Under the pieces are notes generated by a model that was not told the origin of the DNA, searched no databases, and saw only the letters and a list, made by a program, of their open reading frames with translations. From Fuerstiella sp. (lineage in GTDB: Bacteria > Planctomycetota > Planctomycetia > Planctomycetales > Planctomycetaceae): 64,000 nucleotides of DNA. Within the stretch, counting starts at the first letter, position 1; each line of letters opens with the position of its first letter. The position numbers were made by a program, and so were the translations under genes. The stretch is taken from contig JALHMY010000001.1 in the NCBI GenBank assembly GCA_022843805.1, positions 127,795 to 191,794 of the forward strand, read 5' to 3'. This document shows positions 8,368 through 17,808 of the stretch, piece by piece.

Positions 8368-9711
8368 ATGAGTCGTCCTGCCCACCTGGATCGACGTTCG
8401 TTCCTGCAGAGTTCTGCTGCTGCATCTGTTGCCGCCCTCAGCTCTTCGCTTTACGCTTCCGGACTGGAAGCTCGACAAACAAAAAACCCCCTCGAAAAGC
8501 TCAACGTCGCCTGTGTTGGGACAGCCAACCGGGCCGCTGAGGATGTCAGCGGGGTGATGAGTGAAAACATCGTGGCGATCTGCGATGTGGATTCCAATTA
8601 TCTGGCCAGTGCCAAAACCATGTTAACCGAAAAGAAGGGCCTGACACCCCGCACCTATGCGGATTACCGCGAACTGATTGTGGCTGAAGGCGACCGAATT
8701 GATGCTGTGGTGATTGGCACGACCGATCATCATCATGCTCCGGCTGCCATTCGAGCCATCCGGGCCGGCAAACATGTTTACTGTGAAAAGCCGCTGACTC
8801 ATACCGTCCAGGAAGCCCGCATTATTGCGGAAGCAGCTGCTAAAGCCGGCGTGGCCACTCAGCTGGGCACTCAGATTCATGCGGGGGATAACTATCGCCG
8901 GGTTGTTGAAGTCATTCAGTCCGGCGCCATTGGCAACGTGACTGACGTACATGTCTGGGTCGGAAAGGGATGGGGATATCGTGCCGACTGGGCAAACAGT
9001 CGCAAGGAACCTGGTACCGCTCCTCCAGCCAGCCTGAACTGGGATCTGTGGCTTGGTGCTGCTCCTGTTTATCCTTTCCATGAAGGTCGCTTCCATCCCG
9101 CTCAGTGGCGTCGCTGGTGGGATTTCGGTCAGGGTACTTTGGGGGATATGGCCTGTCATTACATGGACCTGCCATTCTGGGCACTGGGTCTGCGACATCC
9201 CAATCATTGTGAAGCTGAAGGTCCGGCACCCGATGCCAATATGGCGCCAGAGGGACTGATTGTTCGTTACAAGTTCCCAACCAGCTTTACAAAGTATCCT
9301 GTAAACCTGACATGGTATGACGGTACTCTGATTCCAAAGAAAATCAACGGTCAGCCTGTACCTCCCAACGGCGTGATGTTTGTCGGTACCGAAGGTTCGA
9401 TGTTTGCGGACTACGACAAATACCGACTGTTCCCGGCTGAAAAATTCGCAAAGTTTATTCCGCCTGCTCAGTCGATCCCAAAATCCATCGGACATCATCA
9501 GGAATGGATCAAAGCCTGCAAGGATGGCTCTCCAACGACCTGCAACTTTGATTACTCCGGCGCACTGACTGAAACAGTACTGCTTGGGAACGTGGCCTAC
9601 AGAACCGGTAAAGCACTGGACTGGGATGCGGCAACGCTCACCGTCACAAATGTGCCGGAAGCAGCCAAACTGGTGTCAAAGGAATATCGGGCTGGCTGGG
9701 AAGTAATCTGA
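8368..9711 (+). CDS. Exported Gfo/Idh/MocA-family oxidoreductase
   Basis: A 447-residue NAD(P)-dependent sugar or cyclitol dehydrogenase-like protein. The N-terminus is a twin-arginine leader (DRRSFLQSSAAASVAALSS), so it is probably folded with cofactor in the cytoplasm and exported by Tat. The Rossmann half begins at LNVACVGTANRAAEDV and contains the family signature EKPLTHTVQEAR (EKP motif, about residue 140). The C-terminal half is the substrate-binding alpha/beta domain, with the large aromatic-rich insert typical of planctomycete members. AAAGG precedes the ATG at a good distance. It stands alone on the plus strand and is followed by an intrinsic terminator. The substrate cannot be told. 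Confidence 0.9.
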   Translation: MSRPAHLDRRSFLQSSAAASVAALSSSLYASGLEARQTKNPLEKLNVACVGTANRAAEDVSGVMSENIVAICDVDSNYLASAKTMLTEKKGLTPRTYADYRELIVAEGDRIDAVVIGTTDHHHAPAAIRAIRAGKHVYCEKPLTHTVQEARIIAEAAAKAGVATQLGTQIHAGDNYRRVVEVIQSGAIGNVTDVHVWVGKGWGYRADWANSRKEPGTAPPASLNWDLWLGAAPVYPFHEGRFHPAQWRRWWDFGQGTLGDMACHYMDLPFWALGLRHPNHCEAEGPAPDANMAPEGLIVRYKFPTSFTKYPVNLTWYDGTLIPKKINGQPVPPNGVMFVGTEGSMFADYDKYRLFPAEKFAKFIPPAQSIPKSIGHHQEWIKACKDGSPTTCNFDYSGALTETVLLGNVAYRTGKALDWDAATLTVTNVPEAAKLVSKEYRAGWEVI

Positions 9712-9773
9712 TTTGCCAGACTTGAGGTTACGAGACTTCTCGTCTGAGCAACAGATGCTGAAGCGATTCAGGA

Positions 9774-9807
9774 AAGCCAAATCGAGTTTTCTCGGTTTGG
9801 CTTTTTT
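9774..9807 (+). terminator. Intrinsic terminator after the Gfo/Idh/MocA gene
   Basis: A GC-containing stem (AAGCCAAATCGAG pairing with CTCGGTTTGGCTT, one G.T pair, TTTT loop) is followed at once by a run of T residues. It lies about 60 nt past the stop at 9711. From 9808 to 10115 no gene, repeat or further motif was recognised. Confidence 0.85.
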
Positions 9808-10115
9808 GGTGGGTTTGTTCGAAATAGAATTTAAAAAAGTAGTATTGGTAGAAGGTCGGGGTATGTGTGTTGATAATCGCACTTGCCGGAAACGTAAAAG
9901 CAGGCAGATCAATTATTTACGTTGATCACTGAGGTGTTGAGTGACAGGTTACTCAGGGCCTGGCTGGGGTCAGGCAACCGGGATATAAGTGACCGAACAG
10001 CCAACAGCAGCAATGTCGCACTGACCTCAGAGATCGAACAAGTGAAGATATAAAGAGGGGCAGGGAAGACACCTCTTAACAGTTTATCAACAAATCGAGC
10101 AGAACCTGGTGGAAG

Positions 10116-10814
10116 ATGTCATCGAAAGAAGCGAAACAGCGAGTTCAACTTTGGAAAGACGAACCCGGTTTGCTGCTGGAAGATCTGCAAAAAGTGATGC
10201 AGTGGGTGGAACAGCAGACACAGCCGGCGAAACTTCCAGCGAACGCCGAAAACTCGTCAGACTGCCAGATAGGAATAGAAAACGGGCAGGAAGGGCTTGA
10301 ACTGATTGAACCGGTGCACACGGCACTGGGGATCTACTGTCGTCAGGTACCTCATAGTCCGCTGAAGTATGATCTTTTGCAGCCACTGATCGAGGGTATA
10401 ACAGCGGGCCTGGAAACATGGCAGCCAGTCAGCGTGAAAGGCATCGAAGACATCCAGGAAACGATCAAAAGGCTGACGCAGTTAACGGTGCGACAGGAAA
10501 AGCATCGAACAGAAGCTGGTCGCCGCAGCGACATGCTCAGTGCAACAATCGAAGAAATGCCGGACGAACTGATCATCAGGACGGACAAAGACGGCAGCGT
10601 AAAACTTCGCGGTTCAACTCATATCCCGATGTTTCTGGCCTTCTGGAATGCCCCAAAGCACAAGCTCAGCGAGGACAATTTTCTCGATATCGATCGCAGT
10701 GTTCGGCTGACCAATTTAATCCGGCACCGCAATCGGTTGTCCGGAATACTTCAGGGTATTCTGATGGAGATTACGGAAGAAAAAGGGTTCATGCAGCTGC
10801 AGCGAACCAAATAA
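10116..10814 (+). CDS. Protein of unknown function, charged and mostly helical
   Basis: A 232-residue soluble protein with no signal peptide or membrane segment. It is rich in Glu, Lys, Gln and Arg and looks helical throughout. The middle (GIEDIQETIKRLTQLTVRQEKHR) could form a coiled coil. The C-terminus (RLTNLIRHRNRLSGILQGIL) is basic and amphipathic and might bind nucleic acid or a partner. No family was recognised. A short GGTGG precedes the ATG closely. It is flanked by a terminator upstream and by the convergent PVC dehydrogenase gene, so it is probably monocistronic. Codon use does not stand out from its neighbours. Confidence 0.65.
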   Translation: MSSKEAKQRVQLWKDEPGLLLEDLQKVMQWVEQQTQPAKLPANAENSSDCQIGIENGQEGLELIEPVHTALGIYCRQVPHSPLKYDLLQPLIEGITAGLETWQPVSVKGIEDIQETIKRLTQLTVRQEKHRTEAGRRSDMLSATIEEMPDELIIRTDKDGSVKLRGSTHIPMFLAFWNAPKHKLSEDNFLDIDRSVRLTNLIRHRNRLSGILQGILMEITEEKGFMQLQRTK

Positions 10815-10949
10815 AGCCGCCCGTTGTGGTTTGAAAACGAACATCGTCAGGCCACCAGAGATGCCCCCAGGTTCCCTGAAAAAAGTCCTTCACAGCGTTG
10901 GGTGACGGGGCAGCAAATTTTGCTCTTCACGCTTCGAGTGATGGCAGAC

Positions 10950-13900
10950 CTAGTAGTTCACAGGCTGTGAAGAACGCAGATAAGCAAAAAGGTCGCGAAC
11001 CTGCTGATCAGTCAGACCCTTTAGCGCGCCTTCCGGCATGACGGATTGCGGGATAACGCGCATCTCATCGATATTGCTTTGCGGGATGATGATGTTCTGA
11101 CCATCAACACCGCGTAAAATGACGACCTGACTGTCCTTATCCGCCAGAAAACCATTCAGTACTTTTCCGTCAGCAGTAACAACAAGGTGGTTTTCAAAAC
11201 CCTCACGAATTTCCAGATTCGGGTTGATGATATTATTCAGCATTCGTTCCACATTATCGCGGGCAAACGGAGTCAGATCGGGACCGATTCGGCCTCCTTC
11301 TTCGAACAGCAGATGACAGCGACCACAGTTTTGCATAAACAGGGTCTTCCCCTGTTTCGGGTTTCCAGAGCCAGCCGTCAGAACACTGCTGATTCGAAGG
11401 ATCTCCGCCTGCATCTGAGCAGTTGAAGCCCCAGCGACAGCACCCCAGTGTTTTTGAATCAGGGGAGCGATTTCAGGAATCGGATGAAGCAGCATTTTTC
11501 GAAGAGTCGATTCCGTCAGAAGAGTGGCAGGAATCAGGTTATTCTCCACAGCCTGCAGCAATACCAGAGACCAGGCCGGGCGGCTGGCCATCAGTGATTC
11601 GGCCGCCAGGCGAGATTCTTCTGACAGACTGCTGAATCGTTTGGAGACAGCGTCCGCGATGGAGGCGTCATCAAAAGACAGAAGAGCAGTCAGAGTGGCG
11701 GACAGCACAGCTTCATCTTTTTCCTCAGCGATAAGCTTCAACAGTATGGGCAACACATCGGGTCGAGCAATCTGGCCAAAAATTTCAATGAGCTGCCGTC
11801 GTTCAGCTGATTTGGCAGCTGGATTTGAAACGGTTTGAATCGCCAGTTTTACCGCTTCCGGCTGTCCCTGACGTAGTTTCAGGGCTGGCGAGCCACCTCC
11901 GCTCTTTGCAATCGCAGCGACCATGGCATCAGGAATCCCGGCCAGAGATCGCCCCTGAAAAGCTTCCTCGAAGCCCAGCAGCAGGAGATCAGCACTCTCC
12001 CTGTCAGGTGCTCGATCAAGCAAGCGGGCTGCCGCCAGAAGCTCGCTGCGAGTTCCTGAGGCAGCATAACGCTGCATCAGACGCTGCAAAACATACTGCT
12101 GCACCAGAGGTCGGTGCCATGCTTTGGCTTCCGGCAGCAACTGAGCGACAATTTCATCGCTGGAAGTCAGTGAGATCTGACTTTCGATGGCCCACCACAG
12201 CAGCAGTGGCTGATGAATATCGGCCGCATCTTCGTCGTAATTCAGCAGAGCATTCAGAACAGGAAGAGCCACTTCAGGAGGAAGACGTCGAGCTGAACAG
12301 GCCAGCTGCTTGCGTACCTCCAGATAAGATTCCAAAGCCGCCATTCTGATCAGGTGTTCGGCCAGCAGAGGTGAAACGTCACGTCGATCCCCCAGCAGTC
12401 GCACGGTCCATGCTCTGACAAACTGGTCTTCGTGCTGCAGCAGGCGAAGGGCAGCGTCATCAGTCAGCCCATCACAAAGATTCAGAGCCCAGAGCAGTTC
12501 CAGAGCAGTCTGGCCGGTTGCTGATTGCAGACGCTCGAAGATCTTTCCCGCCAGAAGACTGTCGGGCGAGTCGTCAATGAGTCGCAGAGCTGTCTGACGA
12601 TGCCAGCGTGCCGGATTCTCAAGAGAATTCAGCAACACTTCTCCCGACAGAGTTCCCATATCGGCGACAGGCAGGTGCGGTACAGGTAATGTCTGATCGT
12701 TTGGCTTCAGTCTGTAGATCCGTCCGTTGGAGCGATCGATCCGCCCGGCATAATGGCTGCTGTGATCAATTCGCTGTTCGTACATGTCAGCTACGTAAAT
12801 GCAGCCGTCAGGTCCCGCTTTGATATCAACCGGACGAAACCAGGGATCGTCAGTCTTCAGCACTCTCTCAATATCAGACGTTTCGAAAGACGACTTGAAA
12901 GGCTTCACGTCGCTCAGAACGACCTGACCCTGGAGAGGTTCGATGCCGAACAGTTTCCCCTGAAAACGTTCGGGCAATACGCCTTCTTCGTAAAGGATAA
13001 AGTTGTGGGTGAAGCGAGCCACGCTGTGGTGCTTCATGTTTTCAAAGAAACCAAACGAGAACGGATTTGACAAAGGTCCGTGTTTGCCGAAACCTTTTCG
13101 GTAGTAGGCGCCCTGGACATAGTGAAAACCTCGCGTATCGCCGCCATTGTGGCCCGAATAGATCCGGCCTTTGCTGTCGATTTCACAGCCAAAAGTATTC
13201 CCGCCGCCTTCAGCAAAAACCTCAAATTTTTGCAGTAAGGGGTGATAACGCCAGATCTGCTGACCAACAGTTCGAATTGGCGGATCCTTGCTGCCAGGCT
13301 TCTTTACGGCAGCCGTTACAGTGCTGCCCTGGCCTCCATACAGCCAGCCGTCCGGGCCAAATCGAAGGCTGTTGATCACGGAATGGGAGTCTTCGATCCC
13401 GAAACCTTCCAGCAGAACTTCAGGATCACCGTCAGGAATGTCGTCACGATTTTTGTCAGGGTAAAACAGCAGATAGGGAGGATTTGTCACATAAACGCCG
13501 CCATGACCAATCGCAAATGATGAAGCAATATTCAGCTCGTCAACAAACGTACTGTGGCGGTCATAAACACCATCACCGTCGGTATCTTCATGAATGCTGA
13601 TCCGGTCCCTGCCTCGAAAATGATTGGGTGGCGCTGGTGGGACTTTGTCATAAACAGATCTCAGAAATGTATCGCGGCTTAACATTGTCAGACCTGCCGG
13701 ATCCGGATACTGTCGATATTCCAGAACCCAGAGTCTCGCACGTTCGTCCCACATCATGAAAAGCGGCTGTGCAATATCGGGATCTCCCAGCACCAGCTGC
13801 ACGCTCAGATCGTCGGGTGTGACAAAATGTTTTTCGGCTTCTTTGGGTGACAAAGGATCGGTATCGCCAGTGCGGCGAGTGACATAACGTTCGATGTCAT

Positions 13901-14585
13901 CCACCATGTCAATTCGATGGTATACTCCCTTTGCAGCAGCATCAGCGTCCGCCAGAGGCTGAGCGGCGTCGAATCCAAACTCGGAAGGCGTCGATGTGCT
14001 CCAGGAGCTGTCATCACCGGGTCGGTATTGCCATGTGCCTTCCAGTCGAAGGCCCTGTTTCGCTGATTCGTTCATCAGCACAGGCGGAGCGACACTGAAA
14101 TTGGGACGCGGATCACTCTGATAAATTCGAATGGCAATCGTGTTGAATTCACCCGCTCGAATGAAAGTCGGATCAATCGTGTAACGACCTCTTTCCCCGA
14201 GACCACTTCGAAACTGCGGCGGGAAAGTGCCGGTCGCACCGATTTGCTGGCCATTAATCCATGTGGATCGGGCGTCGTCCAGAGATTCGACGAACATCGT
14301 CAGCGAGGCATCTTTCCATTCGGCCGGAATCCGCACCAGAACTCGATACCAGGAATATCCGTTGACGGGTGCCAGTTCGCCGGTGGGCAGACTGCGCCAC
14401 GACTCAGGAACCGGGCGCAGATGCCAGCCTTTGGCGATCTGGGCGGCAGCGTTCTGCGACGGAGTAACAATCAGGAAGAGCACAAACAGGAAGATACAGA
14501 CGGGTCCGATCCGTCGGCCGGAAAACAGTCGGCCGGAAAACAGACAAATATCCTGATTGCAGGGCAAATTGTTGAGCAACAACAC
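10950..14585 (-). CDS. PVC-type dehydrogenase with N-terminal jelly-roll, HEAT repeats and C-terminal haem c domain
   Basis: About 1,211 residues, secreted or membrane-anchored through a hydrophobic segment near 27-48. Residues 52-190 resemble the galactose-binding jelly-roll of glycosidases (WYRVLVRIP, STWINGQQIGATG). About 240-650 form the beta-propeller of the PVC 'membrane-bound dehydrogenase' family (INSLRFGPDGWLYGGQGS, GGGNTFGCEID, DIKAGPDGCIYVADMYEQRI). Helical HEAT-like repeats fill about 660-1060. A cytochrome c domain follows, with CGRCH (C1087, C1090, H1091) and GPDLTPFARDN. Such proteins are thought to oxidise sugars or polyols and pass electrons to haem. The GTG start at 14585 has a poor ribosome site, so the true start may be further in. 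It is monocistronic and divergent from the S4 gene. Confidence 0.9.
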   Translation of the reverse strand: MLLLNNLPCNQDICLFSGRLFSGRRIGPVCIFLFVLFLIVTPSQNAAAQIAKGWHLRPVPESWRSLPTGELAPVNGYSWYRVLVRIPAEWKDASLTMFVESLDDARSTWINGQQIGATGTFPPQFRSGLGERGRYTIDPTFIRAGEFNTIAIRIYQSDPRPNFSVAPPVLMNESAKQGLRLEGTWQYRPGDDSSWSTSTPSEFGFDAAQPLADADAAAKGVYHRIDMVDDIERYVTRRTGDTDPLSPKEAEKHFVTPDDLSVQLVLGDPDIAQPLFMMWDERARLWVLEYRQYPDPAGLTMLSRDTFLRSVYDKVPPAPPNHFRGRDRISIHEDTDGDGVYDRHSTFVDELNIASSFAIGHGGVYVTNPPYLLFYPDKNRDDIPDGDPEVLLEGFGIEDSHSVINSLRFGPDGWLYGGQGSTVTAAVKKPGSKDPPIRTVGQQIWRYHPLLQKFEVFAEGGGNTFGCEIDSKGRIYSGHNGGDTRGFHYVQGAYYRKGFGKHGPLSNPFSFGFFENMKHHSVARFTHNFILYEEGVLPERFQGKLFGIEPLQGQVVLSDVKPFKSSFETSDIERVLKTDDPWFRPVDIKAGPDGCIYVADMYEQRIDHSSHYAGRIDRSNGRIYRLKPNDQTLPVPHLPVADMGTLSGEVLLNSLENPARWHRQTALRLIDDSPDSLLAGKIFERLQSATGQTALELLWALNLCDGLTDDAALRLLQHEDQFVRAWTVRLLGDRRDVSPLLAEHLIRMAALESYLEVRKQLACSARRLPPEVALPVLNALLNYDEDAADIHQPLLLWWAIESQISLTSSDEIVAQLLPEAKAWHRPLVQQYVLQRLMQRYAASGTRSELLAAARLLDRAPDRESADLLLLGFEEAFQGRSLAGIPDAMVAAIAKSGGGSPALKLRQGQPEAVKLAIQTVSNPAAKSAERRQLIEIFGQIARPDVLPILLKLIAEEKDEAVLSATLTALLSFDDASIADAVSKRFSSLSEESRLAAESLMASRPAWSLVLLQAVENNLIPATLLTESTLRKMLLHPIPEIAPLIQKHWGAVAGASTAQMQAEILRISSVLTAGSGNPKQGKTLFMQNCGRCHLLFEEGGRIGPDLTPFARDNVERMLNNIINPNLEIREGFENHLVVTADGKVLNGFLADKDSQVVILRGVDGQNIIIPQSNIDEMRVIPQSVMPEGALKGLTDQQVRDLFAYLRSSQPVNY

Positions 14586-14840
14586 GTGATGTTCTCGACT
14601 TGAAGACCAGATGTGGAAGGAATCTCACGCCGTCGGCAGGGCAGGGAAGGCAGAATCAGGCTGCCGAATCGCTGGTGGGGAATGTATTATCATCAGGAAT
14701 ACAGCGAAATGCACGCGAAAGTCCTACTCAGTCGCATTTGTTTGTATTACCGGACGCATTATACAGCGCTATGACCCTGTTTCCCGTGTCTCAGTCCGGT
14801 GTCCCAGTGAGGCTTCCGTCAGAAAATCAGGTCCCTGCAC

Positions 14841-15077
14841 ATGTCGATTGATGAAACAAGCTTCCCGGACGACTCCGCCGCAGACCGGCCGCTGTGCCTC
14901 GACCAGTTTCTGAAGTTGTCAGGTATCGCCGATACCGGCGGTCGGGCCAAATGGCTTATTCAGAACGGAGAAGTGCGGCTGAATGGCGCCGTGGAAACTC
15001 GCCGGCGCAAGAAGCTTTTCCGAGGCGATGTCATTGAGGTCGGCAGCCAGAAATTGTCGGCCGATCCGTTTCTGTGA
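14841..15077 (+). CDS. Small S4-domain RNA-binding protein
   Basis: A 78-residue protein made almost entirely of one S4 domain: LDQFLKLSGIADTGGRAKWL, then NGEVRLNGAVETRRRKKL and GDVIEVG. Both the size and the pattern match the YbcJ/YaaA-type free-standing S4 proteins. These bind structured RNA and are often linked to ribosome assembly or stress, but the exact role is unsettled. It lies alone between the PVC dehydrogenase gene (divergent) and a DUF1501 gene (convergent; the stops are 6 nt apart). In the 255 nt upstream no other gene was recognised. Confidence 0.85.
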   Translation: MSIDETSFPDDSAADRPLCLDQFLKLSGIADTGGRAKWLIQNGEVRLNGAVETRRRKKLFRGDVIEVGSQKLSADPFL

Positions 15078-15083
15078 GTTGTC

Positions 15084-16442
15084 TCAGGAAAGAGCGGAGG
15101 AACGAAGCAACTCTTTTACCGGCCGAGCTTCTTCGGGCAAAATTCGCACCGGACGATCGGCTGAATCGCGAACATAGTTCTCGCAGTCGATTCCCAGATT
15201 GTGATAAATTGTTGCCAGAATATCACGATAATGCACGGGTCGATCGGCCGCATATGCGGCTGTTTTGTCGGTTGAACCAATGACCTGGCCAACCGGCATT
15301 CCACCGCCCGCCAGGATCGCGGATTGCACAGGAGCCCAGTGATCACGGCCCGCGTCCTTGTTGATCTTCGGCGTTCTTCCAAATTCGCCCCAGACAACTA
15401 CAGTCACATCTTCGTCCAGACCACGATCATAGATGTCCTGAATCAGAGCGGAGATGCCTGTATCAAACAGAGGCAGATGCCTTTTCAGATGAGAAAAGTT
15501 GCTGCCATGAGTGTCCCAGAATCCGTAGGCAACCGTGACAACGCGTACGCCTGCTTCTACCAGGCGTCTGGCGGTGAGCAGCTGATCGTTCCACATGGGA
15601 GCACCGTCGCCCAGATGTTTCGATGAACCTTTACCGTACCGCTCACGTACCGCTGGATCCTCACGCTCAACATTCATAGCCTCAACCAGTCGCGAGGATG
15701 TCAGCACATCAAAGGCGCGGCGGTAGCTTTCATTCAGATTGTCAAAGCTGCGATTGTCCGCCTGCCGTCTCAGAGAATCCAGCTGATCAAGAAGTGAACG
15801 CCGACTGGCAAACGTCGGAGGTTCAATAAATCGCAGCTGCATGTTGGCCAGATCTTCGCCGTCCGCACGCACCTGATTGTGCGCACTTCCCAGATAGCCA
15901 GCACCCGTGCTGTTGTAGGGACGATGCTGCATGGTGGGAAAGAGATCGACAAACGGAGGCGTGACTTCGTTGGTGGCACCCTGAACACGGGCGACAACCG
16001 ACCCGAAGTTCGGCAATCCATTGCGCTGAACTTCTCCCATCGTAAAGCCGGTCAGGTTCTGAAAGCTGGAGTGCTCGTCTCGCTGTCCAACGACCGATCT
16101 AATGACCGAACAGCGGTCGGCCACCATCGCCATCTTTGGCAGCAGTTCAGAGAACTGAATTCCGGGCACCGTGGTGGCAATCGGATTGAATTCACCGCGA
16201 ACCTCGGCTGGTGCATCCGGTTTCAGGTCAAACGTATCCTGATGAGACAAACCGCCCGACAAATACACCATGATCACGGACTTGTGGCGACGCTGAGCAG
16301 ATGTACCAGCACCTGCCAGAGATTCAGCCGACAGCAACTGGGGCAGAGTCAATCCGCCCACAGCCAGTCCGCCCAGCTGCAGAAAAGATCGTCGGGTATT
16401 GCCATCACAATACCGATGTCCGGTTCCGGTTAGTCTTAACAT
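15084..16442 (-). CDS. DUF1501 protein with twin-arginine signal (sulfatase/phosphatase-like fold)
   Basis: 452 residues. The leader TRRSFLQLGGLAVGGLTLP is a Tat signal. The body shows the DUF1501 landmarks: KSVIMVYLSGGLSHQDTFDL near the start, the FRPxG-like middle region, EAGVRVVTVAYGFWDTHGSN and DVTVVVWGEFGRTPKIN (metal-ligand-like region), then GRDHW. The family is related to the alkaline phosphatase/sulfatase superfamily, but its biochemical role is not established. It is abundant in planctomycetes, usually next to cytochrome-domain DUF1549/DUF1553 genes. Here it lies 133 nt downstream of the FG-GAP/PQQ pair on the same strand, so those may be its partners. A second DUF1501 gene lies at 54.9 kb. 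Confidence 0.92.
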   Translation of the reverse strand: MLRLTGTGHRYCDGNTRRSFLQLGGLAVGGLTLPQLLSAESLAGAGTSAQRRHKSVIMVYLSGGLSHQDTFDLKPDAPAEVRGEFNPIATTVPGIQFSELLPKMAMVADRCSVIRSVVGQRDEHSSFQNLTGFTMGEVQRNGLPNFGSVVARVQGATNEVTPPFVDLFPTMQHRPYNSTGAGYLGSAHNQVRADGEDLANMQLRFIEPPTFASRRSLLDQLDSLRRQADNRSFDNLNESYRRAFDVLTSSRLVEAMNVEREDPAVRERYGKGSSKHLGDGAPMWNDQLLTARRLVEAGVRVVTVAYGFWDTHGSNFSHLKRHLPLFDTGISALIQDIYDRGLDEDVTVVVWGEFGRTPKINKDAGRDHWAPVQSAILAGGGMPVGQVIGSTDKTAAYAADRPVHYRDILATIYHNLGIDCENYVRDSADRPVRILPEEARPVKELLRSSALS

Positions 16443-16575
16443 CGCGTTTTCTCCAGAGGCATCCTGATCAGATTCAGATCCTATCAGGCGTGCAAGCCTT
16501 TTGTCAGTGGAGAATTAACGAGAAAAGCGGGCAGGCGCCAGAATCGGAGGAGCCTGCCCGAACGGACAACCGTCG

Positions 16576-17808
16576 CTATTTCTGAACCAGAACATTTACG
16601 CCACGTTTGTTTGAGAGCACGATGTCCGGTTTTCCATCCAGATTCATGTCATGGATCACAAACTGAGTTCCCACGCCCGTTCCAAGTCCGGCCAGAATTT
16701 TGTGCGGTTTGATGACCGGTGCCTGACCCTTTGCACGAATGACTTCGAACCAGTACATAACTACTGGATCGAGCGCGCCGGGATCTGCTCCGTTATGAGC
16801 AAAGAATCGCTTGCCAGTCACGTAATCCAGCTGACCGTCACCATTGATGTCCACCTGTTCAACTGCATGCGTCTGAGAAAACGACTTGTCAATCTCATGC
16901 AGCACCCAGGGCTCTGAGCCTTTGTTCTCTGCCCACCAGACGCCAAAATTATGTGCAGAACTGAGAAACAGGTCGGAATCCCCGTCCTGATCCAGATCGT
17001 CCGCATAGAGATATGAGGCTGCCGGCAGTGGCTGAAGCCCCTGTTCGGTCTGCACTCTGATGGGATGAAACTTCCAAAATTCCTTTGAACTCAGGTCGCC
17101 CGGGGACTGCCACCATCCGTGTCCAATCAGAACATCGCGGTGGCCATCGCCGTTCATATCGCCGGCGCCGAGCCCGTGATAATACTTGAACGTGCCATTT
17201 TCATTGGGATTTCCCGGCTCACTGACCGGACGAAAGGCGAACATCTCTGAAGTCTTATCGGCGGCCGGTATCTGCAGGAAACCCATCTGAGATTCAGGCT
17301 GCGAACCCATTATGAATTCAGGAATCCCGTCTTTGTTCAGGTCTTCAAACTCCGGCGATTCATTGCAGGCACTTGTCCAGATCACGTTTTCTTTCCAGTG
17401 ACCCGACTGATCCTGTCCCGGATTCTGGTACCAGTGAAACGGATCACCTGGAAATCCGATGATCACGATGTCCTGCCAGCCGTCTTTGTTCATGTCCCAG
17501 GCGAAATTGGCAAAGCTGTTGCTGTAGCCGATGCCCGCTACAAACTCGCCCGGCATGCGAATTTCCTTCTGCTTCCATGCCGAACCGTCGAGATGTTCGC
17601 TGGAACCTGCTTTTGGGGACAGGTACCAGACATCCCCGGCCGCAACATCCGGAGTTCCATCGTTGTTCAGATCGGCTGCGGCAACGCCTTCGGAGCGAAA
17701 CCGATCATCAAGTTTAATGCGAACCCAGCCAGAGTCATCATCCGCAATCACGGAACTCAGGCGACCGGCCAGCAGAAGGGCTAAGAGACAATATTTTACG
17801 GGTTTCAT
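16576..17808 (-). CDS. Secreted FG-GAP/VCBS-type beta-propeller protein
   Basis: 410 residues with an N-terminal signal peptide (YCLLALLLAGRLSSVIA). The body repeats the calcium-binding-like DxNxDGxxD motif many times (DLNNDGTPDVAAGD, DMNKDGWQDIVI, DMNGDGHRDVLIGH, DLDQDGDSDLFLSS, DINGDGQLDYVTG, DMNLDGKPDIVLS). Six or so blades fit an integrin-alpha-like FG-GAP propeller. Such proteins are secreted or surface-bound and mediate binding; no enzymatic motif is seen. Its ATG overlaps the stop of the PQQ-propeller gene in an ATGA, so the two are translationally coupled and probably work together. Confidence 0.9.
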   Translation of the reverse strand: MKPVKYCLLALLLAGRLSSVIADDDSGWVRIKLDDRFRSEGVAAADLNNDGTPDVAAGDVWYLSPKAGSSEHLDGSAWKQKEIRMPGEFVAGIGYSNSFANFAWDMNKDGWQDIVIIGFPGDPFHWYQNPGQDQSGHWKENVIWTSACNESPEFEDLNKDGIPEFIMGSQPESQMGFLQIPAADKTSEMFAFRPVSEPGNPNENGTFKYYHGLGAGDMNGDGHRDVLIGHGWWQSPGDLSSKEFWKFHPIRVQTEQGLQPLPAASYLYADDLDQDGDSDLFLSSAHNFGVWWAENKGSEPWVLHEIDKSFSQTHAVEQVDINGDGQLDYVTGKRFFAHNGADPGALDPVVMYWFEVIRAKGQAPVIKPHKILAGLGTGVGTQFVIHDMNLDGKPDIVLSNKRGVNVLVQK

